A stretch of 5,852 bases of DNA. Source: Xanthobacteraceae bacterium. Lineage in GTDB: Bacteria > Pseudomonadota > Alphaproteobacteria > Rhizobiales > Xanthobacteraceae. This document shows positions 1 through 5,758 of this stretch, piece by piece (position 1 is the stretch's first letter; every line of letters begins with the position of its first letter). The stretch is from positions 1-5,852 of the forward strand of contig JASHRR010000197.1 of assembly GCA_030037185.1 (NCBI GenBank), in the 5' to 3' direction. Below the pieces are notes generated by a model. That model was not told where the DNA came from and made no database searches. It was given only the letters and a program-made list of their open reading frames with translations. The translations under genes and the position numbers were made by a program.

Positions 1-254
1 CGAAACCGGGCGCCTCATGGGCCAGACCGCCTTAACAGCCATCCGCGCCGCTTTGACCTCCGGCTCCGTGTTCGCGACCGCCTGACCAGCAAGGCGGACG
101 CCATTTTCAAGACGCCATCATTGCACGCGCAATCTGCTCGTCGTCCCGACGTCGAGCAGACCGCTATAGCGAACCGTCCGCGTGGGCTACCGCCTGAACT
201 GGGGTAAAAAGGGGTGAGCAATTACCTTCCCTTCCATAGGCAAACTCAAGGCTT
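1..254. other. Left edge, no gene recognised
   Basis: No gene can be identified here. A plus-strand frame runs from the left edge to a TGA at 83-85 (27 codons, containing RLMGQTALTAIRAALTSGS). It reads like the amphipathic C-terminus of a protein that begins outside the window, but it is too short to assign. A second plus frame stays open from the edge to about 207 with an Arg/Pro-rich, unconvincing translation, and the minus-strand frame across 15-221 looks equally artificial. The stretch around 195-230 (GGGGTAAAAAGGGGTGAGC) vaguely resembles the ends of some insertion sequences. I saw no matching inverted repeat, so I do not call one. Confidence 0.3.
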
Positions 255-292
255 CAACAATACAATGCGCAGCGGTTCGGGAACGGCTGCGC
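255..292 (-). terminator. Possible terminator of the cupin gene
   Basis: A perfect 7-bp inverted repeat, GCGCAGC (267-273) and GCTGCGC (286-292), encloses a second inverted pair GTTC/GAAC (275-278/281-284), giving an imperfect 26-bp dyad. Read on the minus strand, the hairpin is followed by ATTGTATTGTTG, which is T-rich but not a clean T-run. It lies about 55 bases past the stop of the minus-strand cupin gene, where an intrinsic terminator is expected. It could instead be a protein-binding dyad. A smaller hairpin (GGCGGA 321-326 / TCCGCC 335-340) lies nearer the stop but has no T-tract. Confidence 0.35.
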
Positions 293-347
293 GAGCGTGA
301 GGCTGTTCGCGACGATCAGCGGCGGAAAACGACGTCCGCCAGCGGCG

Positions 348-833
348 TCAATTGCTGTCGAAGTTCACCGCGTAGTAGCCGACCGAGCCGGTTTTCGAGG
401 TGTCTTTCCACTGGTGCGGGGTCTTTGCCGGGATCGTGATCACGTCGCCCTTGGTCAGATGATGACTCACCCCGCCCTCGATGCCGGTTCCACGCGTCTG
501 GCCGGGGGCGGTTACCCTCGGGTCGATCATCTTGCCGCCGGTGATGAACTCGGCTTCGCCATCCACAATGATGAACACATGGTTGGTGTTATCGTGCATC
601 TCGGATCCGCGCTGCACACCGCGGTTGGCGATGACGATCAAACCTTCATCCTCGATGATGCGCCCGCCCTTGACGAAAGCGGCCGCAACCTTGTCGTGGT
701 CTACATAGTGGACGCGCGGCGGAAAACCGGCGGCAGTTCCCAGGGTTACCAGGGCGGCCGTCGAGAGCATCGCGGCGAGTGCGAGCAGGTATTTCATCGG
801 TGATTTCCCGTTTAGTGCGAGCAGGTATTTCAT
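348..833 (-). CDS. Secreted cupin-domain protein
   Basis: A small single-domain cupin (beta-barrel) protein of 161 residues, or 149 if the inner start is used. The second cupin motif is clear: GDVITIPAKTPHQW (about residues 129-142), with metal-ligand candidate His140. The first motif is atypical: His80 is followed by NTN and His85, and by spacing His85 sits where the usual Glu ligand is expected, ahead of VDGEAEF. The N-terminus carries a signal peptide: MKYLLALAAMLSTAALVTLGTAAG (residues 13-36) has a Lys, a hydrophobic core and a plausible cut after TAA, so the product is probably periplasmic. Two in-frame starts exist because a 36-bp segment is duplicated: ATG at 833, preceded by AAAAAGGGGA (good spacing), and ATG at 797, preceded by the weaker AAACGGGAAA. 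The inner start gives the more usual signal peptide; the outer has the better ribosome binding site. Substrate is unknown. Related small cupins are common in Hyphomicrobiales. Confidence 0.85.
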   Translation of the reverse strand: MKYLLALNGKSPMKYLLALAAMLSTAALVTLGTAAGFPPRVHYVDHDKVAAAFVKGGRIIEDEGLIVIANRGVQRGSEMHDNTNHVFIIVDGEAEFITGGKMIDPRVTAPGQTRGTGIEGGVSHHLTKGDVITIPAKTPHQWKDTSKTGSVGYYAVNFDSN

Positions 834-850
834 CAGCGATTCCCCTTTTT
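778..850. repeat. 36-bp imperfect tandem duplication over the cupin start
   Basis: Two adjacent 36-base units, 778-813 and 814-849, differ at four positions by eye. On the minus strand each unit contains a purine-rich ribosome binding site, an ATG and the codons for MKYLLAL. The unit length is a multiple of three, so the duplication kept the reading frame and created a second start codon 12 codons upstream of the original. Confidence 0.85.
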
Positions 851-1067
851 AGATGACGCAATGCACGGTCAGCGTAGTCTAGGTACGCCGCGACGCAATG
901 CCCATCCTCATGGGTTACGCCCCCGGAGAGAGGAGAGAGGCTGGTGCGGCAATGCACAAGTCTGCACATGTGAAGGTAATGGCCCAACTCTGCCGGCTTT
1001 GGCGACGGCCCAAGTCGGCAGCTTTCTGGGGTACAGCGGTAATGACCACGCCGCCGTAGGGAGCGGG
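834..1067. other. Gap between cupin and FMN reductase genes
   Basis: This 234-base gap must hold the cupin promoter (minus strand), but no convincing -35/-10 pair stands out. Small repeats are visible: GACGCAATGC at 855-864 and 892-901, GCAATGCAC at 858-866 and 949-957, and a short hairpin CCCAT/ATGGG at 901-914. These could be regulator half-sites or chance. The plus-strand frame across 861-1130 has no protein-like features. Confidence 0.3.
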
Positions 1068-1595
1068 TCACGCCTTAGCGCCAGCGGATTGCAGCAATCC
1101 GCCCAAGGCCTCGCTGATCATCCGCGATAAATCGGGGTCGGCGGCGATCGCCTCCGCGTCGAGTTTACGGCTCAGGAGATCAATGGTGATGCAGGCCCCT
1201 TCGACGATCTCGGCCGCCATGGTCGTGAGCACCAGCCGCAGCGCCTCCTGCGCCGCGGTGGCGCGTAGCGAGGCGTTGAACAGGGCGACCCTCTTGCCAT
1301 GAAAATTCGGGCTGCCCACCAGCCAGTCCAGCATGTTCTTGAAGGCGCCGGGAATTCCCCTTGCATATTCGGGGCAGGAGATCAGCAGCGCGTCGCACGC
1401 GTCCATGCGGGCGCGAAGGGCGAGGACGACGGCAGGCGGATCGGCTTCGAGATCGGGATTGAAATGGGGTAGCGCGCCGAAGTCGCGGTAGCGCTCGATC
1501 GCCATGCCGAGCGGAGCGAGGCGTTCCGCCGCCTGCAGAAGGGCCGTATTGGAAGAAACCTCTCGCAGACTGCCCGATACCGAAACGACCTTCAC
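1068..1595 (-). CDS. NADPH-dependent FMN reductase family protein
   Basis: A 175-residue protein of the flavodoxin-like NAD(P)H-dependent FMN/quinone/chromate reductase family, probably a soluble cytoplasmic flavoprotein that reduces quinones, chromate or similar acceptors; the natural substrate cannot be read from sequence. The family signatures are present: an N-terminal beta strand leading into the phosphate-binding loop GSLREVSSN (residues 8-16) and the FMN-site motif PEYARGIPGAFKNMLDWL (75-92). Length matches the family. I chose the GTG at 1595 because GAGGAT lies about 7 bases upstream and translation then begins directly with the first strand (KVVSVSGSLRE). A longer ATG start at 1652 would add 19 residues (MWRRPNWPDNLG...) that do not fit the fold. 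It lies 276 bases downstream of the solute-binding-type gene on the same strand. Confidence 0.9.
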   Translation of the reverse strand: MKVVSVSGSLREVSSNTALLQAAERLAPLGMAIERYRDFGALPHFNPDLEADPPAVVLALRARMDACDALLISCPEYARGIPGAFKNMLDWLVGSPNFHGKRVALFNASLRATAAQEALRLVLTTMAAEIVEGACITIDLLSRKLDAEAIAADPDLSRMISEALGGLLQSAGAKA

Positions 1596-1712
1596 GATAT
1601 TATCCTCATACCAGGGTCCCAAATTGTCGGGCCAATTCGGGCGTCGCCACAAAGTCGGGTAGAGTCGAGATGTGGGGCGGTGGCTAGGCGTTGCTATCTC
1701 GGCCGAAGAGTG

Positions 1713-1745
1713 TGCCGGTCGACCGGCATCGCACCGTTTCGGTGC
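1713..1745. promoter_or_regulatory. 16-bp palindrome plus adjacent hairpin
   Basis: TGCCGGTCGACCGGCA (1713-1728) is a perfect 16-bp palindrome. Two bases further on, GCACCG (1731-1736) and CGGTGC (1740-1745) form a 6-bp stem with a TTT loop. Both lie in the gap between the solute-binding-type gene and the FMN reductase gene, about 120-150 bases upstream of the GTG start of the latter. They could be an operator for a dimeric regulator or a double-hairpin transcript end. There is no T-run on the minus strand after them, so a classical intrinsic terminator is less likely. Confidence 0.4.
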
Positions 1746-1871
1746 TGATCAGCTCCAGTCCGCAAGCCCGAACCCGTTATCCCGTCCAAAAGTCGCCATT
1801 CCCGTCGAGGAGCCTGAACCTATACTTACTGGATATCTGTTCTGCCCCTTTCGTCCGGCGGTGATTCGCCG

Positions 1872-2609
1872 TCACGCCAGGGGCGCAACCGATGCGTCGC
1901 CTTGACCGCTCGCCTCCAGCGCCCGCGCCACAAATCCGCAAACCTTCATCTCCTCGATGAAACTGCGCAAATAGGCGATGCCCGCTTCGTGGCCCTTGCC
2001 CGTACCCATGGCCTGCTCGATCGCCATGAAGCGCTCCGGAATCAGGCGGGTGTCGGGATGCGCCTGCGCAAAGGCGACGATCGGCTGGCGCACGCCCGCA
2101 GCCACTTCGAGATGGTCCCGCACGAACATCTCCAAGGCTTCCGACCCGCTCGGCTGGCGCACCAGCTTGGCGTGCTTGAGGGCGCGGGTGAGATAGAGAT
2201 CGTAGGCGCTGCCTTGCGCCACCGCAACCCGCACGCCGTCGCGATCGACGTCCGCGATCGTATAGAAGTCCGAGTCCTTCGGCACGAGGTAAACACCTTC
2301 GATGACCACGTAGGGCGCCGTGAAATCGATCCCCGCGGCGCGCACTGGATCGACGGCGAGGAACGCAACGTCCCACAGCCCCGCTCCCGCCGCCTCGACG
2401 ACCTTGCCAGCAGCATCGAAGGTGACGTAGTCAATGCCGACTCCGAGGCGCCGTGCCAATTCGCGCGCAAGCTCTGCCGACACGCCGCGCGGCGGGCCAC
2501 CGGCCGGATCCCGCTGGGCGAGCACCGAGTTTCCGAAATTGATCGCCGCGCGCAGGCGGCCCGTGGGAGCGAGCTCGGCAGCGAGGCCTGATGAAATTCC
2601 ACCGGTCAT
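1872..2609 (-). CDS. Family 3 solute-binding-like protein, no signal peptide
   Basis: A 245-residue protein with the fold of amino-acid/amine ABC-transporter substrate-binding proteins (SBP family 3). Visible signatures are the first strand GRLRAAINFGN (residues 17-27), RGVSAELARELARRLGV (41-57), the DVAFL turn (80-84), DFTAPYVVIEGVYLVP (95-110), the domain-2 start GVRVAVAQGSAYDLYL (125-140) and VAAGVRQP (169-176). The ATG at 2609 has AAGGA seven bases after its end on the upstream side, a good ribosome binding site. From this start there is no hydrophobic signal sequence or lipobox. The next upstream in-frame Met (near 2652) adds only MEWQARVRQDKDHI, which is not a signal peptide either. The family normally works in the periplasm, so the protein may be exported another way or act as a cytoplasmic ligand sensor or enzyme. 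No permease or ATPase gene is next to it. AATATA at 2653-2658 (TATATT on the minus strand) is a possible -10 element. Confidence 0.88.
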   Translation of the reverse strand: MTGGISSGLAAELAPTGRLRAAINFGNSVLAQRDPAGGPPRGVSAELARELARRLGVGIDYVTFDAAGKVVEAAGAGLWDVAFLAVDPVRAAGIDFTAPYVVIEGVYLVPKDSDFYTIADVDRDGVRVAVAQGSAYDLYLTRALKHAKLVRQPSGSEALEMFVRDHLEVAAGVRQPIVAFAQAHPDTRLIPERFMAIEQAMGTGKGHEAGIAYLRSFIEEMKVCGFVARALEASGQGDASVAPLA

Positions 2610-3379
2610 GATGTGATCCTTGTCTTGTCTGACACGTGCTTGCCATTCCATGAATATACGAACGGCCGCCGCCGGGCATGCGATTTCGTCCAACCTCCCT
2701 CCTGCAAAGAAGGCCGACGGCCTCGACAGTGGCGTGGTCAGGCTCGACGATGCACGCCGCAAAGCCAGAGTGCCCTTGGGTCGGACCGCGGAAGACGAAG
2801 ACGCAACATCGCCGCGATGACGCGCAGCGGCGACCGGCACGCCAAAAGCACGCCGCACTCGAGTTGCAGATAGCTCTAGCAAACAGCTCCGCGATGTCGA
2901 TCGCAACGTCACGTTCAGCGGCAAGCGCAGGTTCGATCCTGGCCGGAGCGACCCAAGACCTTCGAGCGGCTGATCTATCCGGTATTCGGTTCAAACCCTC
3001 AGCGACATCAAGCACCGACGACGTCTCGGCCCTCAGACACACCCTCCCGCAGGGGCTTACTAGCGCCTACAGGGTGTCTCAGGGCCGCGATCGGCATCCT
3101 GCCGCGCCTGCGGGCTCCGCGGGGCCGGCAACGAGCTGGCGGAGGCAGAAGGACGCGCAGTTGAGCTGCGATTGCCAGGACGGCGAGCGGTCGGTCATGC
3201 GGACCACACGCGGCGGCGCACGCGCCCACCCGCGCCCTCGACCGGGGGCGCACCGCATGATCGAGGACCGCCAATGTCGAGTCGATATCGGCGTGAAATT
3301 CCACCAAACCGCGAAGAAATTCAAACGGATCATCCTCGCCGCGCAGTCAAGACTTCCGGCCTGCCTCGGATGGATCAGC
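2610..3379. other. Gene-poor interval, nothing recognised
   Basis: About 770 bases without a supportable gene. Open frames exist on both strands (for example plus 2678-3412 and minus 2431-3042), but their translations are runs of Arg, Ser, Ala and Pro without domain signatures, as expected from random GC-rich DNA. None has a ribosome binding site that I find convincing. The part nearest 2609 must carry the promoter of the minus-strand solute-binding-type gene. The rest may be decayed sequence or a junction left by insertion of the effector locus to the right, but I see no transposase remnant or clear direct repeat to prove it. Confidence 0.5.
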
Positions 3380-3419
3380 ACGCAAGTGACGCGACACGTT
3401 AACTCGAGTTAACTTGCGT
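3380..3419. promoter_or_regulatory. Nested palindromes, likely operator
   Basis: GTTAACTCGAGTTAAC (3398-3413) is a perfect 16-bp palindrome. An outer inverted repeat, ACGCAAGT (3380-3387) and ACTTGCGT (3412-3419), shares its last two bases with it, so one 40-base stretch contains two overlapping dyads. It overlaps a possible promoter facing the effector gene. The arrangement is typical of a binding site for a dimeric repressor, but no regulator gene is nearby to name a partner. Confidence 0.5.
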
Positions 3420-3437
3420 CCGCACAATTTATGTTAT
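3409..3437 (+). promoter_or_regulatory. Possible promoter facing cas12m
   Basis: TTAACT (3409-3414, four of six matches to TTGACA) and TGTTAT (3432-3437, four of six matches to TATAAT) are separated by 17 bases. The -35 part lies inside the perfect palindrome at 3398-3413, so a protein bound there would block it. If used, it would give the effector transcript a leader of about 0.5 kb, which is long; a nearer promoter may exist that I cannot see. Confidence 0.25.
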
Positions 3438-3505
3438 CGGCTCTGCTTCGGGAGTGGCGGCTTATTGGTTCATGGAGTCTGACTTCGAACCTGAGACAGT
3501 TGCCG

Positions 3506-3652
3506 ATGAGTGAGGTTCCCAAAGCCGCTCCCAAAAAGCCGGGCGACATCGGTCAGCCCGCCGGCTGCATCACGCTGGACGAATTATTGCAGTGGCGAGA
3601 CTTGGTGAGCGCGCCCGGCTCGCTTGCTGGAAGCCGCGCTTCGAAAACCTGA
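3506..3652 (+). CDS. Possible small hypothetical protein
   Basis: A 48-residue frame starting MSEVPKAAPKKPGDIGQP, with a Pro/Lys-rich head and a short amphipathic segment (ITLDELLQWRDLV, about residues 25-37). It is extended by 25 codons if the ATG at 3431 is used. There is no clear ribosome binding site at either start. No family is recognised. It lies just downstream of the possible promoter and upstream of cas12m, so it could be a leader peptide or a remnant, or an open frame by chance. Confidence 0.2.
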   Translation: MSEVPKAAPKKPGDIGQPAGCITLDELLQWRDLVSAPGSLAGSRASKT

Positions 3653-3705
3653 ATAGCCACGCCTGTTGTCCCTGGCGCGAAAGGCATCCCATCCATCGCC
3701 CTCTC

Positions 3706-3861
3706 TTATCCTGCCCACAGTCGTAAGGAGTTGACCGCCTGGATAGCCAAAAGTGGCAGGCCAATCTGCCGGCAGTCGTAACACCTGGCCCCCCGCAGGA
3801 AGTAGTCCGTGAGCCGGTGGGCCACGCGCGGCCCTGTGTGGAAGGTTAATACCGCGTGCAC
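3706..3861 (-). CDS. Possible small hypothetical protein, opposite to cas12m
   Basis: A 51-codon minus-strand frame from a GTG at 3861, with a more protein-like composition than its surroundings: LTFHTGPRVAHRLTDYF, a CYDC pair, then a hydrophobic stretch (IGLPLLAI). The same frame continues past its stop for about another 50 codons, so it could be part of a decayed gene. There is no ribosome binding site and no family is recognised, so this is a weak call. It also overlaps the short repeats at 3711-3781. Confidence 0.15.
   Translation of the reverse strand: MHAVLTFHTGPRVAHRLTDYFLRGARCYDCRQIGLPLLAIQAVNSLRLWAG
3711..3781. repeat. 16-bp near-repeat, 55-bp period
   Basis: CTGCCCACAGTCGTAA (3711-3726) and CTGCCGGCAGTCGTAA (3766-3781) match at 14 of 16 positions and are 55 bases apart. 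A hairpin GGCAG/CTGCC (3755-3759/3766-3770) overlaps the second copy. The period is not a multiple of three, so this is not an in-frame coding duplication. Two short copies are far too little to be called a CRISPR array. Confidence 0.45.
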
Positions 3862-3961
3862 ACTGACTTTTAAGTCCGCTCACGGGCAGCATATGCGGGT
3901 GGTGTCGTGCTTGTGACCGTCTGCGGCCGTCGCAGCAAACATTTCGGGCCGATCAGCACAG

Positions 3962-5758
3962 ATGACCAATTCCAGCACGCCGGACGCCGGCGACATTCTA
4001 CTGCGCCAATACGTTCTCGCTCCGCCGCTCGACTGGGATGACGACTGCGAGCGGGAGTTGCGTTTACAAGACGACCTGTGGAACAGGCTCGTCGAGATCG
4101 AACGTGCTCATCGCCAAGCCTTCATCGCCTTGACGGTCGACGACCCTGTCGTGCATAGCGCCGAGGCGGCCGTCAACGCGGCGCTCGATGAGCTCGAGGC
4201 GCTGAAGAAAGAGCGGACAGGCAGACGCAGCGCCTATCGCAAAAAGGGCGATACTGAGGGTCTTGACGTTGCCATTCACGCGGCCCGGGATCATTTGAAG
4301 CGGTGTAGCCAAGCAGCGAAAGAAGCTCGTCGGGCAGCCCGCGCTAAGCTCAAGCCGAAAATCGCGGCCCTCAACGTCGCCCGATTTACCGCAGTCAAGG
4401 CCGCTCGTAACGCGAGCGGCCTGTGGTGGGGCAACTACAACGCGGTGTGCGCGAGCTATGAACACGCCCGCAATGCAGCACTTAAGCGGAGCGGCGAACT
4501 GCATTTTCGCCTCTATCACGGCGAGGGTCGCATCACCAATCAGATCCAGGGCGGCATCACCGTAGCAGAGCTCTATGCTGGTGCGCACTCACAAGTGAGC
4601 TTGCGGCAGCCTATGGAAGGCGAATGGCAGTCACCGGACATCGTGCCTATTCCCGGTAGCCGTCGCGACCGTGTTAGTCGCATGGTGCTTGCCGTCACCA
4701 TCTTCACCCGCGGTCGTGTGCGGAAAAATGTGCGCTGGCCGATCTTCCTCAATCGCCCGATCCCGGATGGCGCGGTGATCAAGCAGGTCGTGATCCGCCG
4801 CCGCAAGGTATCGCATCATGTGCGTTGGACCGCGACATTCACTTGCCGCCAGCCGAGTTCATCGAGTCTGATGGGCAAGCGTATTGTCGCCATAGATTTT
4901 GGCTGGCGCCGGCTCAACGACGGTATGCGTGTCGCAACCGTGATGGATGATAGCGCTCATCAGTTCGTCATACTGCCAGACGATCTTGTGGGCGTTCACG
5001 ATTGGCTCGATGGACAGAAAAAGCACCGGGCCGCCGTGCACGAGCGGATCATCGAGCGGCTGCGTGACCTGCCGTGGCCGGCCGCGCCCCCTGCTCTCGA
5101 AGCCATGGCACAATGGTGGCGCGCAATTCCAATGAACCGGCTCGTTCCGCGCCACACCGCTCAACTGGTGCTAACGTGGCGCGACCATGCCGGCTGGAGA
5201 GCACAGGATTTTGCGGTGGCCGATGAGTGGCGCAGGCACGACAAACGGATCTGGGAGCGTGTTACTCACCGGAGCAATCGCGCACGACGGCACCGGCTTG
5301 ATCTCTATCGCAAAGTGGCCAAGCAAATCGTCGACGGTGCCGGCATTGTAATTTTGAAGGATTTTCGACTCGATCGGATAGCGCGGAGGACCGATGACGG
5401 CCTTCCCAGGAACGTTAACGCGACAATGCAGCGCAACCGCGCTATCGCCGGCACATCTGTGCTGCGGCAGTGGATTGAGATCGAGGCCGGAAAGGTCGGG
5501 GCGCAAATCCACCTCCACCGCGGCGTATCGACATGGCTTTGTTCCGTGTGCGGTCATCGGCTCCAGCCAAAGGATCCTAGTCGTCTGCATCAGCAGTGCC
5601 CCCACTGCAGCAACGCGTTTGACCAGGACCTCGAGGCCTGCCGCAACATGCTTGCCCCGTTGAAGGCACGCTGGCGGCGGAATAGCCGCCGCCACTCGAA
5701 CCGGTATTCCGGTGAGCTTCCGACAAAATTAGAGTCCACGTGCTGTCTAATAGGTTAA
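3962..5758 (+). CDS. cas12m: Cas12m-family (type V-M / V-U1) RNA-guided effector
   Basis: A 598-residue protein, the size of known Cas12m effectors and larger than a typical TnpB (about 400). Layout: a WED-like N-terminus; a charged helical REC region (about 25-150) rich in Lys/Arg/Glu; the Cas12m-style segments SGLWWGNYNAV (152-162) and ELHFRLYHGEGRITNQIQGG (179-198); a second WED-like strand-rich part (about 200-300); RuvC-I with Asp312 in VAIDFGWR; a helical insert (about 355-455); RuvC-II at 461-470, where VILKDF places Lys466 at the usual Glu; a zinc ribbon with Cys527/530 and Cys546/549; and RuvC-III with Asp556 in FDQDLEACRNML. An Arg-rich tail of about 40 residues follows. Characterised Cas12m proteins bind crRNA-matched DNA and silence it without cutting; loss of the RuvC-II Glu suggests the same here. 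The ATG at 3962 is the only usable start, as the frame is closed by TGA at 3914, but it lacks a clear ribosome binding site. No other cas gene is nearby. A TnpB relative is the alternative, less likely given length and motifs. Confidence 0.85.
   Translation: MTNSSTPDAGDILLRQYVLAPPLDWDDDCERELRLQDDLWNRLVEIERAHRQAFIALTVDDPVVHSAEAAVNAALDELEALKKERTGRRSAYRKKGDTEGLDVAIHAARDHLKRCSQAAKEARRAARAKLKPKIAALNVARFTAVKAARNASGLWWGNYNAVCASYEHARNAALKRSGELHFRLYHGEGRITNQIQGGITVAELYAGAHSQVSLRQPMEGEWQSPDIVPIPGSRRDRVSRMVLAVTIFTRGRVRKNVRWPIFLNRPIPDGAVIKQVVIRRRKVSHHVRWTATFTCRQPSSSSLMGKRIVAIDFGWRRLNDGMRVATVMDDSAHQFVILPDDLVGVHDWLDGQKKHRAAVHERIIERLRDLPWPAAPPALEAMAQWWRAIPMNRLVPRHTAQLVLTWRDHAGWRAQDFAVADEWRRHDKRIWERVTHRSNRARRHRLDLYRKVAKQIVDGAGIVILKDFRLDRIARRTDDGLPRNVNATMQRNRAIAGTSVLRQWIEIEAGKVGAQIHLHRGVSTWLCSVCGHRLQPKDPSRLHQQCPHCSNAFDQDLEACRNMLAPLKARWRRNSRRHSNRYSGELPTKLESTCCLIG
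5672..5713 (+). other. Two stable hairpins in the 3' end of cas12m
   Basis: TGGCGGCGG (5672-5680) and CCGCCGCCA (5686-5694) form a perfect 9-bp stem with the loop AATAG. ACCGG (5700-5704) and CCGGT (5709-5713) form a 5-bp stem with the loop TATT directly after it. Both lie inside the coding sequence, after the RuvC-III motif, in the Arg-rich tail. No T-run follows, so this is not an intrinsic terminator. Repeats of Arg codons explain part of the GC-rich symmetry. Confidence 0.6.

Noticed and set aside
195..230. Insertion-sequence end
   Set aside because: Only a vague resemblance to known ends; no partner inverted repeat, target duplication or transposase frame was seen.
297..803. 168-codon plus-strand open frame
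   Set aside because: It lies opposite the cupin gene, whose domain motifs and signal peptide are clear; the plus translation has no domain signature.
1777..2376. 199-codon minus-strand open frame inside the solute-binding-type gene
   Set aside because: It is in a different frame of the same strand, Arg/Gly-rich, and explained by the high-GC codon bias of the real gene.
2431..3042. 203-codon minus-strand open frame overlapping the solute-binding-type gene start
   Set aside because: It overlaps the true gene in another frame for about 180 bases and its own sequence resembles no family; the upstream part is weak but cannot be fully excluded.
2678..3412. 244-codon plus-strand open frame
   Set aside because: Translation is Arg/Ser/Ala/Pro-rich with no recognisable motif and no ribosome binding site; it looks like a chance frame in GC-rich DNA.
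3413..3961. CRISPR array upstream of cas12m
   Set aside because: Only two 16-base imperfect copies are visible; there are no regularly spaced repeats of 25-40 bases.
4064..4588. 174-codon minus-strand open frame opposite cas12m
   Set aside because: Antisense shadow of a well-supported coding region; the same holds for the minus frame at 5171-5695.
3962..5758. TnpB of an IS605/IS607 element
   Set aside because: The protein is about 200 residues longer than typical TnpB, has Cas12m-like segments and a Lys at the catalytic Glu, and no TnpA or element ends were found.
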